Origin: RPQJ01 sp963823535
GTDB lineage: Bacteria > Pseudomonadota > Gammaproteobacteria > Steroidobacterales > Steroidobacteraceae
Length of the DNA: 64,000 nt
Reading direction: 5' to 3'
NCBI GenBank assembly: GCA_963823535.1
Contig: CAWGLZ010000006.1
Location: 1,488,001 to 1,552,000, forward strand
A program made the translations under genes and the position numbers. Of the stretch, positions 34,965 to 43,251 are shown piece by piece (positions within the stretch are counted from its first letter, which is position 1; the number at the start of each line of letters is the position of its first letter). Under the pieces are notes generated by a model. It searched no databases, had not been told where the DNA came from, and worked only from the letters and a program-made list of their open reading frames with translations.

Positions 34965-36110
34965 ATGGAACGCGAACAGGGCATCAAGCTCATGCAGGAT
35001 CTCCTGCGCCGCATGGTCGAGCGCAAGGGATCGGACCTCTTCATCACGGCCGGTTTCCCCCCGGCGATCAAGGTCGACGGCGAGATCAAGCCGCAGACCA
35101 ACCAGCCGCTGACGCCCGAGCAGGCGCAGCTGCTGGTGCGCGCGATCATGAACGACCGCCAGACCAAGGAATTCGACGCGACCAAGGAGTGCAACTTCGC
35201 GATCGCCCCGCCGGGCATCGGTCGCTTCCGCGTCAGCGCCTTCGTGCAGATGGGGCTGACGGGCGCGGTGCTGCGCACCATCAACGTCAAGGTGCCGACG
35301 GTCGACGAGCTCGAGCTGCCGCCGATCCTCAAGGAGGTCGTGATGTCGAAGCGCGGCCTCGTGATCCTGGTCGGCGCGACGGGCTCAGGCAAGTCCACCT
35401 CGCTCGCCGCGATGCTGGACTACCGCAACGAAAAGACGCGCGGACACATCATCACCATCGAGGACCCGATCGAGTACGTGCACACGCACCGCAACTGCGT
35501 CGTGACGCAGCGCGAGGTCGGCGTGGACACCGAGAGCTGGCACATGGCGCTCAAGAACACCCTGCGCCAGGCGCCGGACGTGATCCTGATCGGCGAGATC
35601 CGCGACCGCGACACGATGGAGTACGGCATCCAGTTCGCCGAGACCGGCCACCTGGTGCTCGCCACGCTGCACGCGAACAGCGCCAACCAGGCGCTCGACC
35701 GCATCATCAACTTCTTCCCCGAGGACCGGCGCGAGCAGCTCCTGATGGACCTCTCGCTGAACATCCGCGCCATGATCTCGCAGCGCCTCATCCCGCGCGA
35801 GGGCACCAAGGGCCGCATCGCCGCGATGGAGGTCATGCTCAACACCCCGTTGATCGCCGACCTGATCTTCCGTGGCGAGGTGAGCGCCATCAAGGAGATC
35901 ATGGCCAAGTCGAACCGGCTCGGCATGAAGACCTTCGACCAGGCGCTGTTCGACCTGTTCGAGGCCGGCGTCATCTCCTACGAGGAGGCGCTCCGCAACG
36001 CCGACTCCAAGAACGAGATCCGACTGCGCATCAAGCTCGAGAGCAAGCGGGCCGACAAGGCTCATCTCGAGGAAACGGGCGCACTCAAGATCGTCGAGGA
36101 AGAGGATTAG
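34965..36110 (+). CDS. pilU: PilT-like retraction ATPase PilU
   Basis: A 381-residue PilT/PilU-family ATPase. Walker A is GATGSGKSTSLAAM, followed by TIEDPIEYVHTH and APDVILIGEIRDRDTM; the His box is GHLVLATLHANSA. In place of the PilT AIRNLIRE motif it has LIADLIFRGEVSAIKEIM, and it has the longer acidic C-terminus typical of PilU. PilU works with PilT and boosts retraction force in Pseudomonas and Vibrio. The start ATG 34965 has GGGAGC upstream. A third homologue starts 5 bases after its stop, so the three form one operon. Confidence 0.94.
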   Translation: MEREQGIKLMQDLLRRMVERKGSDLFITAGFPPAIKVDGEIKPQTNQPLTPEQAQLLVRAIMNDRQTKEFDATKECNFAIAPPGIGRFRVSAFVQMGLTGAVLRTINVKVPTVDELELPPILKEVVMSKRGLVILVGATGSGKSTSLAAMLDYRNEKTRGHIITIEDPIEYVHTHRNCVVTQREVGVDTESWHMALKNTLRQAPDVILIGEIRDRDTMEYGIQFAETGHLVLATLHANSANQALDRIINFFPEDRREQLLMDLSLNIRAMISQRLIPREGTKGRIAAMEVMLNTPLIADLIFRGEVSAIKEIMAKSNRLGMKTFDQALFDLFEAGVISYEEALRNADSKNEIRLRIKLESKRADKAHLEETGALKIVEEED

Positions 36111-36115
36111 TCCGC

Positions 36116-37264
36116 ATGGCAGTCATCGATACCGACAGCACCAGCCCGGCCACCGAACGCGTACTGAGCGATGCCACGGCCGGCGCCGCCACCGCGCGCA
36201 ACTTCGTGCTGAACACGCGCCCGCTGTTCAAGCTGATGGTGGAGAAGAACGCCTCGGACCTGTTCTTCACCTCGAACGCGCCGATCAAGATCAAGATCGA
36301 GGGCCAGATCATCCCGGTCAACCGCCAGGTGCTGACGGCGGAGCAGGTGCAGCAGGCCGCCTATGGCCTCATGAACCAGGAGCAGATCGACTATTTCCAG
36401 CAGGAGCTCGAGATCGACTTCGCGGTCTCTGAGCCCGGGCTCGGACGCTTCCGTGTGGCGGTGTTCCACCAGCGCGGCAACCCGGCCATGGTGCTGCGCT
36501 ACATCACGGCCGACCTGCCCAAGCTCGAGGACCTCGGCCTGCCGCCGATCATGAAGGAACTCGTCATGATCAAGCGCGGGCTCGTGCTGATGGTCGGCGC
36601 GACCGGGTCGGGCAAGTCGACGTCGCTCGCCGCGATGCTCAATTATCGCAACGAACTCTCCTCGGACCACATCCTGACGGTCGAGGATCCGATCGAGTTC
36701 CTGCACTCCAACAAGAAGTCCATCGTGAACCAGCGCGAGGTCGGCCTCGACACGAAGTCGTTCCACCGTGCGCTCAGGAGCGCGATGCGCGCCGCGCCCG
36801 ACGTCATCCTCATCGGCGAGATCCGCGACCGCGAGTCGATGGAGTACGCGATCACGTTCGCCGGCACCGGTCATCTGTGCCTCGCGACCCTGCACGCGAA
36901 CAACGCCGCGGAGGCGCTCGATCGCATCATCAACATGTTCCCGCGCGACCAGCACTCGCAGATCTTCCTCGACCTGTCGCAGTACCTGAAGGCGATCCTG
37001 TCGCAGCGGCTGGTGATGGGCAAGGACGGTCGGCGCTGTGCCGCCATCGAGGTGCTGCTCAATACGCCTCACGTGCAGGAACTCGTCAAGAAGGGCGACG
37101 TCGTGGGCGTGAAGGAGGCGCTGATCCGCAGCGCCGAGAAGGGCATGCAGAGCTTCGACGTGGCGCTCTACCAACTCTACCTCGACGGCAAGGTCTCGCT
37201 CGAGGAGGCGATTGCGAACGCAGACTCGCGCTCGAATCTCGAGGCGAAGATCAACTTCGGTTGA
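36116..37264 (+). CDS. Third PilT/PilU-family ATPase (PilU paralogue)
   Basis: A 382-residue ATPase with all nucleotide-binding motifs: GATGSGKSTSLAAM, TVEDPIEFLHSN, APDVILIGEIRDRESM and GHLCLATLHANNA. It is nearer to PilU than to PilT: it lacks AIRNLIRE (HVQELVKKGDVVGVKEAL instead). It differs from both neighbours by an N-terminal extension of about 25 residues (TDSTSPATERVLSDATAG). The ATG at 36116 is preferred. Intact motifs suggest a working enzyme rather than a decaying duplicate; whether it assists retraction or serves another pilus system is unknown. Confidence 0.92.
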   Translation: MAVIDTDSTSPATERVLSDATAGAATARNFVLNTRPLFKLMVEKNASDLFFTSNAPIKIKIEGQIIPVNRQVLTAEQVQQAAYGLMNQEQIDYFQQELEIDFAVSEPGLGRFRVAVFHQRGNPAMVLRYITADLPKLEDLGLPPIMKELVMIKRGLVLMVGATGSGKSTSLAAMLNYRNELSSDHILTVEDPIEFLHSNKKSIVNQREVGLDTKSFHRALRSAMRAAPDVILIGEIRDRESMEYAITFAGTGHLCLATLHANNAAEALDRIINMFPRDQHSQIFLDLSQYLKAILSQRLVMGKDGRRCAAIEVLLNTPHVQELVKKGDVVGVKEALIRSAEKGMQSFDVALYQLYLDGKVSLEEAIANADSRSNLEAKINFG

Positions 37265-37411
37265 GGCTGCTCGCAGGGCCCGGCTGCCGTGGCGGGCGGG
37301 GGTTGCGGCAAGCAGGCGTCCGGGGACTTCGCAGTTCGGCCACAAGCAGTCGTCGTGCCAGGACACCGGGAGCGGTCACTCGAAGGGTAGCGACCGTGCC
37401 GAATGCGAGGC

Positions 37412-38449
37412 TCAGACACCGTGGCCGCGCGACGCTCGCCATGCGGCTGGCGTGGTGCCGCTCCATCTCCGGAAGGATCGGATGAAGACGCTCGAGCGAG
37501 CGTAGCCGAGCGCTGCGCCGACCTGGCCGACGTCGAGCGTCGTGTTTTCTAGCATCTGCCGGGCGATCTCGAATCGACCCTCGTCCATGAGTTTCTGGAT
37601 ATTTGTGCCGAAAGCCTGAAGGCGTCGGCCCAGAGTGCGGGGGTGCATCGAAAAGAGCGCGGCGACCTGCTCCGCCGTGCCGTGGCCAGTCAGCAGCGCC
37701 GTGCGCAACACGCTCCGCACCTGCTCGGGGAAGTCGCCGCGATGCGTGGCCGCCAGCCTGTCGGTCTCCTTCCGGAGCAATCGGAACAACTCGGGATCGG
37801 CGCTGACCGAGGCGCGACTCAACCAATCGGCGGAAAACACCAACGCGTACCGCTCGGCGTCGAAGCGCAAGGGAGCCCGGAAGAACTGGCGGAACGGCGT
37901 CGTATCCACAGGCCTGCCGTGTGCAAACCAGACCTCGGCAGGTTGCCACCTGGGGCCGCACAAGGTTCCCATGCAGTTGAAGAGCGCCGCGACCGCGCCA
38001 TCCCCTATCTGTTCGGTGGCCTCGACGTAAGGTTGATAGGCGAGGTAACTGATCATCGCCGAGTGGCCTTCCATCGTCAGGGGCATCACGGCGCCGTGGA
38101 CGTGAAGATTCACAAGCCGCCCGAGGCTGCGAAGCGCCGTACCCACGTCCGGCGAGGTCTTCACGAGATAACCCGCGAGCCCCAAAGAGTGCAGACCAAG
38201 TTGCTGACCGACCAGAAGCCCGAAGTGCTGGCAGCCGGTGCGGGCCGCGCAATGCGCCATCAGTCGGCCGCGGGCCGCGTAGGTGATGAGGTTATCCGGG
38301 TCGTCAAACAACTCGAGTCCGAATCCGGCTTCGGCCAGGACCGCGACGGGATCGGCTCCAAGGCTCCGCAGGACCGCCGGAACAGGCATGGAGGTGCCAA
38401 TACGGACGGTTCCTCCGGTGGGTGGGGGCCTCACGCTGCGATTGTTCAT
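37412..38449 (-). CDS. AraC-family transcriptional regulator
   Basis: A 345-residue regulator. The N-terminal part (about residues 15-205) matches the arabinose-binding-like domain common in OruR/ArgR-type AraC proteins, with the LAGYLVKTSPDVGTALRSLG segment. The C-terminal AraC domain has two helix-turn-helix units: the first around TAEQVAALFSMHPRTLGRRL (about residues 263-282), the second around LDVGQVGAALGYARSSVFIR and the ending FRRWSGTTPAAWR. It is divergent from the DszB-like gene across 249 bases, the classical layout of a regulator and its target. Effector unknown; a sulfur compound is inferred from context only. Confidence 0.9.
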   Translation of the reverse strand: MNNRSVRPPPTGGTVRIGTSMPVPAVLRSLGADPVAVLAEAGFGLELFDDPDNLITYAARGRLMAHCAARTGCQHFGLLVGQQLGLHSLGLAGYLVKTSPDVGTALRSLGRLVNLHVHGAVMPLTMEGHSAMISYLAYQPYVEATEQIGDGAVAALFNCMGTLCGPRWQPAEVWFAHGRPVDTTPFRQFFRAPLRFDAERYALVFSADWLSRASVSADPELFRLLRKETDRLAATHRGDFPEQVRSVLRTALLTGHGTAEQVAALFSMHPRTLGRRLQAFGTNIQKLMDEGRFEIARQMLENTTLDVGQVGAALGYARSSVFIRSFRRWSGTTPAAWRASRGHGV

Positions 38450-38698
38450 GCCATAAAGACCGCGGCGCGGAACTGGACGGAAAACAGTAACAGATCCTGT
38501 CGGATAATGTGTATCAGGCGTCCGAAGATGTGGATCGGTTTCGTGGGCAAGCTGATTGACTACGGGTGAATGAAAGTCGCCAGGAGGGCGGCTTCGCTTT
38601 CAGGACACCGCTGCGTCTGCTGAACCGGCGTGAGACGCCTTTGGCCATGCGGCTGAGTGTTCAACGACAGGCGAACAATCCAGCCCAGGAGACCGACA

Positions 38699-40012
38699 AT
38701 GAGTGAATCCACGAAGCTTGAGAATGGCATTACCCGGCGTGAGGCACTTCTCGGCGTAGGCGGAATCGCCGCCGGTACGGCGCTCGCAGCCGGTGCGGTC
38801 GTAGGTACTGCGCAGGCCGCTGAACCAGGTAGCAGGGCTGTCATCAAGGAGATCGATGGCAAGAGGACCAGCACGATCAGTCTGGACTGGAACGAGGTGT
38901 ACTACACCAACTGCCCTCTGGTCTCCGCAAGCAATGTCGATCAGGAGCTGGGCTGGACGCGGGAAGAGTTCAAGAAGATCGGTGTCAAGTATTCTTTCAT
39001 GCGCGCGGTGCGCGAGACCGACTGGTATCCGCACTACATCCACAACCAGGACAATCTCATCCGTTTCGGCGGATTGTTTCCGCCGATCGCGGTCAATGCA
39101 GACCTCCGACGGACGCGGCTGCTGGGATTGACGCACGCGCCCCACGAGGGCGGCTGCATGCTGGTGCGCGCCCGGGACGATATCTACCGGATGAGCGAAC
39201 TCAAGGGCAAAAAGATCGGTCTCTCGAAAAGCCTCAACACCCTCAAGAACGACTGGTGGCGCATCCAGGAGGAGCAGGGCATCGAGCTGATGCTGCGGAT
39301 GAACGGCATGACCCGCAAGGACGTGCAGATCGTCGAGTTCCCCTATCCGGACGACTGGTACAACAAGCCCGAGATGCTGGACCCGATGGAGAACCCGTCC
39401 GAGTTGTGGCTCAAGCGTAACCACAAGTACGACCTGGCATTCCGTCCGCTGGAAACGGCGCTATTGAAGGGCACCGTCGACGCGATCTATACGCAAAGCA
39501 AGCCCTTCCAGCATTTGCAGGAGGCGACGGGCAAGATCAAGGCGATCGAGGACCTGTCCAGGTACCCGGACTGGACCCTGCAGGTGGCCAACATTCCGGC
39601 TGCCATCACCTGCACCGACGTCATGGCAGAGCAACACCCCGAACTCGTCGTCGCCTTCATGAGAGGCATGATCAAGGTGGGTCGCTGGGCGAACGAGCAC
39701 AAGCACGCCGCGGCCGCGATCCTCGACAAGCAGACCTTCTACCTGGACGTCGAGGACACGTACCGGGGCATCAAGGACATGGACCTCGTGCCCAACCTGT
39801 CGCCGCAGAACCTGGCCAGCGTCGAGATCGGCAAGGACTTCATGCTGAGCCACGGCTACATCAAGAACGACTTCGACGTTCAGAAGTGGGCCGCACCGGA
39901 GTTCCTGGAGACAGCGGCGAAACAACTGCTCGAGGAACAGTGGAAGAAGACGACCGAATCCAAGCTTCCCAGTGCGACTGAACTGCTTTCGGAAACCCGA
40001 CGGATCGGGTAG
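38699..40012 (+). CDS. Tat-exported DszB-like protein (predicted sulfinate desulfinase; SBP fold)
   Basis: A 437-residue protein. The twin-arginine signal TRREALLGVGGIAAGTALAA (from residue 12) predicts folded export, cleavage near AQA-AEP (about 40). The mature part resembles the desulfinase DszB, which has a periplasmic-binding-protein fold: YYTNCPLVSA with Cys72 (DszB Cys27), His112, and IRFGGLFPP with Arg122 ten residues after the His, exactly the DszB His60/Arg70 spacing; RRTRLLGLT, GTVDAIYTQS and the C-terminal QKWAAPEFL also match. DszB cleaves the C-S bond of an aryl sulfinate, releasing sulfite. A routine label would be ABC-transporter (NMT1/SsuA-type) binding protein. GGAG precedes the ATG by 7 bases. 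Comparison made from memory of DszB. Substrate unknown. Confidence 0.8.
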   Translation: MSESTKLENGITRREALLGVGGIAAGTALAAGAVVGTAQAAEPGSRAVIKEIDGKRTSTISLDWNEVYYTNCPLVSASNVDQELGWTREEFKKIGVKYSFMRAVRETDWYPHYIHNQDNLIRFGGLFPPIAVNADLRRTRLLGLTHAPHEGGCMLVRARDDIYRMSELKGKKIGLSKSLNTLKNDWWRIQEEQGIELMLRMNGMTRKDVQIVEFPYPDDWYNKPEMLDPMENPSELWLKRNHKYDLAFRPLETALLKGTVDAIYTQSKPFQHLQEATGKIKAIEDLSRYPDWTLQVANIPAAITCTDVMAEQHPELVVAFMRGMIKVGRWANEHKHAAAAILDKQTFYLDVEDTYRGIKDMDLVPNLSPQNLASVEIGKDFMLSHGYIKNDFDVQKWAAPEFLETAAKQLLEEQWKKTTESKLPSATELLSETRRIG

Positions 40013-40145
40013 TCGGGCGAAACGGCACCAAGAGCCGCGCGGCTGCCCAAGGTGCGGCCGCGCGGGCGCCGCTTGGGCCGGCCGCAAGCCTCCTCGGCAG
40101 AAACGGCCCATCGGTTTGGTCATGTCGGTCCAGAAGGACACAGCC

Positions 40146-40799
40146 ATGTCAGAGACACTCAATACTTGGTCCTGGCGGCAGTTCGCCGCCATTCGGGCTT
40201 TGCTCGTCTTCGCCGTGGCCGCCACGGTGGGCCTTGCGGTCGCTGCGGGCGCCCGTGCGGCCGCGAACGATCAGCCCGCTTCACAGCAGGCGGCGTCCCA
40301 GTTGCCTGACGGGAAGCAGACTACCCTGCGACTCTATGTGACCTCCCGGGAAGCCTACGACAAGTGGAAGGCGGCACCTGACAAGGTGACCGTCCTCGAC
40401 GTCCGCACGCCCGAGGAATACGTCTTCATCGGTCACGCGGAGATGGCCTGGAACATCCCGCTCGCCGCGCAGTCGTATCAATGGGACGCGGAGAAGAAAC
40501 AGCTTCCCATGCGGCCGCTGCCGGATTTCGTCGCCCGGGTACGGAAAGTCGCCAAGCCGGGGGACACGATTCTTGTCATGTGCCGCTCGGGCGGCCGCAG
40601 CGCGAGGGCCGTCAACCTGCTCGCCAATGCCGGGTTCACAAACGTCTACAACATCACCGATGGCATGGAAGGGGACGAGGTGAAGGACCCTGACAGCGTC
40701 TTCAACGGCCAGCGGCTGGTGAACGGCTGGAAGAACTCGGGGCTGCCGTGGACGTACAAGATCGACCCCGAGCGGATGGTGCTCCCTGAGCAGCGCTGA
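40146..40799 (+). CDS. Secreted rhodanese-like sulfurtransferase
   Basis: A 217-residue exported protein with a single rhodanese domain. The signal segment is AIRALLVFAVAATVGLAVAA (about residues 16-35) with cleavage near ARAAA-ND. The domain shows VTVLDVRTPEEYVFIGHAEM and the active-site loop VMCRSGGRSARAV with Cys146. The start ATG 40146 has AAGGA 7 bases upstream and is preferred over the ATG at 40122. It follows the DszB-like gene by 133 bases on the same strand, so it is probably in the same operon. A role in handling sulfane sulfur or sulfite-derived products in the periplasm is inferred. Confidence 0.88.
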   Translation: MSETLNTWSWRQFAAIRALLVFAVAATVGLAVAAGARAAANDQPASQQAASQLPDGKQTTLRLYVTSREAYDKWKAAPDKVTVLDVRTPEEYVFIGHAEMAWNIPLAAQSYQWDAEKKQLPMRPLPDFVARVRKVAKPGDTILVMCRSGGRSARAVNLLANAGFTNVYNITDGMEGDEVKDPDSVFNGQRLVNGWKNSGLPWTYKIDPERMVLPEQR

Positions 40800-40907
40800 A
40801 GCGTTGCTTCGAGATCTCTCCGAATGTGTCGGCCCGTGGCCGGTCAGAGAGATTCGGGAACGTCCGCATCCTGAGACACGACAGGCAGCAACGGGTCGGT
40901 CCCGGCC

Positions 40908-41798
40908 TCAAGCCGCCGGCGGAAACACCGCGTTCGCGTCGAACACCGGCCCGTCCACGCAGACCCGCTTCATCGCGAGACCCGCGTCGGTGACGACCGG
41001 GACCGCACAGCCGGCGCAGCCACCGACCGCGCAGGCCATGAACTCCTCGAGCGACACCTGGCAGGGCACCCCGAAGCGACGTGCCACCTTCGCCGTGGAC
41101 TGCAGCATCGGCGTCGGCCCGCAGGCGAAGATCTCGACCTCGCCGAGCATTTCGCCGTCGAGCGACGCGAGCCAGGCGGCGGCGAGGTCGGTCACGTAGC
41201 CGTCGAAGCAACCGGGAAAGCCCGCGAGGGTCGCGAGCCGGCTCGGAACGCCCCAGTCGTCGAGCAGCGGCATGCAGGCGATCGCCCCGACCGGCATGCC
41301 AGGCACGAGGAGGGTCGACGGACGCGCCCGGAACGGGAAGGGGATCTCGGAGCCCATGAGCACCAGCGGCGTCCACTCGGCATCGCGCCGCCCCATGAGC
41401 GATTCCGCGAGGAACACCATCGGCGGGATGCCGACACCTCCGCCGACGAGCAGCGTGCGCGGCCGTGCCGGCGAAGCCTGAAAGCCGCGTCCGATCGGTC
41501 CCATCACGCTCAGCGTCGCGCCGACGGGCTGCTTCGACAGCGCCTCGAGGCCGGGACCCACGATCTTGTAGAGGATCTCGATCCAGCCCGCGGACGCGTC
41601 GGCCCGCATGATGGACAGGGGCCGGCGCATGGGCAGCAGCGGGTCGCAGGTCAGGTGGGCGAAGCTGCCGGGAGTCGCCGCCGCCGCGCACCGGGGCGAG
41701 CGCAGGCGGATCACGAACTGGCGACCCGGAAACTCCTGCTGGGCGAGGAGTTCCGCGTCCTCGACGAAGATCGTGCCGCGGTGCTCGCGCGGACTCAT
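40908..41798 (-). CDS. PyrK-like dihydroorotate dehydrogenase electron-transfer subunit
   Basis: A 296-residue ferredoxin-reductase-type protein with FAD/NAD domains (RRPLSIMRAD near residue 60; LLVGGGVGIPPMVFLAE near residue 113) and a C-terminal [2Fe-2S] motif EEFMACAVGGCAGCAVPV plus a later Cys in RVCVDGP. This is the PyrK arrangement. PyrK normally pairs with a class 1B PyrD, which is not in the window; most gammaproteobacteria use membrane-bound class 2 PyrD. The start at ATG 41798 overlaps the pyrB stop by 4 bases. Function in electron transfer to pyrimidine synthesis is inferred from its place after pyrB. Confidence 0.85.
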   Translation of the reverse strand: MSPREHRGTIFVEDAELLAQQEFPGRQFVIRLRSPRCAAAATPGSFAHLTCDPLLPMRRPLSIMRADASAGWIEILYKIVGPGLEALSKQPVGATLSVMGPIGRGFQASPARPRTLLVGGGVGIPPMVFLAESLMGRRDAEWTPLVLMGSEIPFPFRARPSTLLVPGMPVGAIACMPLLDDWGVPSRLATLAGFPGCFDGYVTDLAAAWLASLDGEMLGEVEIFACGPTPMLQSTAKVARRFGVPCQVSLEEFMACAVGGCAGCAVPVVTDAGLAMKRVCVDGPVFDANAVFPPAA

Positions 41799-42796
41799 CC
41801 CGCCCTCCGCCCCGCTTCGACGTTGCGTTCCTGGACGTTGCGCACGATCGTGGCGAGCACCGCCATGCGGACGGCAACGCCGTTCGTGACCTGCTGGCGG
41901 ATCACCGACTGCAGGCCGTCGGCCACGTCGCTCGTGATCTCGACGCCGCGATTCATCGGCCCGGGGTGCATCACGATCACGTCGGGCCGGGCGTGGCGCA
42001 GGTTCTCCGCGCTGATGCCCCACTCGCGATAGAAGGCGTCCGGGTCCAGCGAGTCCGATTCCGACATGCGCTCGTGCTGTATGCGCAGTGCCATGACGAC
42101 GTCCGCGCCACGGATGCCCTCCGCCAGGGAGTGGTGGCGCGACGCACCCTGCAACTCGTCGGCGCGCGGCATCAGGCTCGGGGGGCTCACGAGTCGCAGC
42201 TCGCCGACGCCGAGCGTGAGCAGCGCGCGGCCGGTCGAGCGGGCGACGCGCGAGTGCTGGAGGTCACCCACGATGGCGACCGTGAGTCCGGCGAACTCGC
42301 CCTTGCGCTGCCGGATGGTGAGTGCGTCGAGCAGGCCCTGGGTCGGGTGCGAGACGTTCGCCTCGCCGGCGTTGAGGATGCTGACGTGGGGGGCGACGTG
42401 GGCCGCGACATAGGCGGGCAGGCCGGGCTCGGCGTCGCGCATCACGAACACGTCCACCTGCATCGCCTGCAGCGTATAGATGGTGTCGAGCACGGTCTCG
42501 CCCTTGACCCGCGACGACGAGTGCAGGTCCAGGTTCACGACGTCCGCACCGAGGCGCGTCGCCGCCAGTTCGAACGAGACGCGCGTGCGGGTGCTGGGTT
42601 CGAAGAAGAGGTTGGCGACCGTACGACCGCCGAGGCTCTGGTCGCGGGCCGGCAGGTCGCCGGGCGAGCGGACGTAGAACTGGGCGAGGTCGAGCAGGTG
42701 CAGCAACTCGTCCCGGGCCAGTCCCTCGAGCGTGAGGAGATGGCGCAGGCGCCCCGCGGGGTCGCGTTGAAGTTCGCTGCCGGTGTCGTTGTTCAC
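41795..42796 (-). CDS. pyrB: Aspartate carbamoyltransferase catalytic subunit
   Basis: Makes carbamoyl-aspartate, the first committed step of pyrimidine synthesis. The 333-residue protein carries the carbamoyl-phosphate motif FFEPSTRTRVSFE (about residues 60-72), the catalytic loop SSSRVKGET, VSHPTQGLLDALTI and MHPGPMNRGVEI. The start is GTG 42796 with GGAG 6 bases upstream. In Pseudomonas this slot has pyrR before pyrB and an inactive pyrC after it; here pyrR is absent and a PyrK-like gene follows. ruvX is 14 bases upstream. Confidence 0.95.
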   Translation of the reverse strand: MNNDTGSELQRDPAGRLRHLLTLEGLARDELLHLLDLAQFYVRSPGDLPARDQSLGGRTVANLFFEPSTRTRVSFELAATRLGADVVNLDLHSSSRVKGETVLDTIYTLQAMQVDVFVMRDAEPGLPAYVAAHVAPHVSILNAGEANVSHPTQGLLDALTIRQRKGEFAGLTVAIVGDLQHSRVARSTGRALLTLGVGELRLVSPPSLMPRADELQGASRHHSLAEGIRGADVVMALRIQHERMSESDSLDPDAFYREWGISAENLRHARPDVIVMHPGPMNRGVEITSDVADGLQSVIRQQVTNGVAVRMAVLATIVRNVQERNVEAGRRAG

Positions 42797-42810
42797 GGGT
42801 GGCTCCCGGG

Positions 42811-43248
42811 TCAGTGGGCGGGCCCGCGCAGCCACGTTTCGAGGATGTGCCGCGCGGCGTGGGCATCGATGTCCTCGCGCCGGACACGGCGGGTGCGTGC
42901 TCCCGACCGCCGCGCGTCCCGCAGGTCCGCGGTGGCGGCCGAGGAGGTGAGGCGCTCGTCGACGAACTCCACCGGCAGGCCGAAGCGGACCGCCAGCTCC
43001 CTGGCGAAGGCGCGGCACGCTCCCGTGAGGGCGGTTTCGGTACCGTCCATATTATAAGGCAGTCCCACCAGGAGCCGCGTCGGAGACCATTCCCGCAGGC
43101 AGCGCTCGAGGGCCGCCCAGTCCGGGCCGGTGGCGACGGCGATTACCCCGACGGGGCTGGCCGAGCCGGTCAAGGTCTGGCCCACCGCCACGCCGATGCG
43201 CCGGGCGCCGTAGTCGAAGGCCATGAGCACCTCGCCGGGACCTGGCAC
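42811..43248 (-). CDS. ruvX: Putative pre-16S rRNA nuclease YqgF
   Basis: A 145-residue RNase H-like nuclease that matures the 5' end of 16S rRNA. The sequence has AFDYGARRIGVAVG (catalytic Asp), LLVGLPYNMDGTE and FVDERLTSSAA, and ends in a basic then helical segment with the last acidic residue. Start is GTG 43248, or ATG 43224 giving MAFDYGARRIG. It follows yqgE by 3 bases and precedes pyrB by 14, as in Pseudomonas. Confidence 0.93.
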   Translation of the reverse strand: MPGPGEVLMAFDYGARRIGVAVGQTLTGSASPVGVIAVATGPDWAALERCLREWSPTRLLVGLPYNMDGTETALTGACRAFARELAVRFGLPVEFVDERLTSSAATADLRDARRSGARTRRVRREDIDAHAARHILETWLRGPAH

Positions 43249-43251
43249 GGC

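Noticed and set aside
38699..40012. Plain ABC-transporter substrate-binding protein (NMT1/SsuA)
   Set aside because: The fold is shared, but the conserved Cys/His/Arg set, the DszB-like C-terminal motif and the absence of transporter genes favour a desulfinase relative; kept as the alternative reading.
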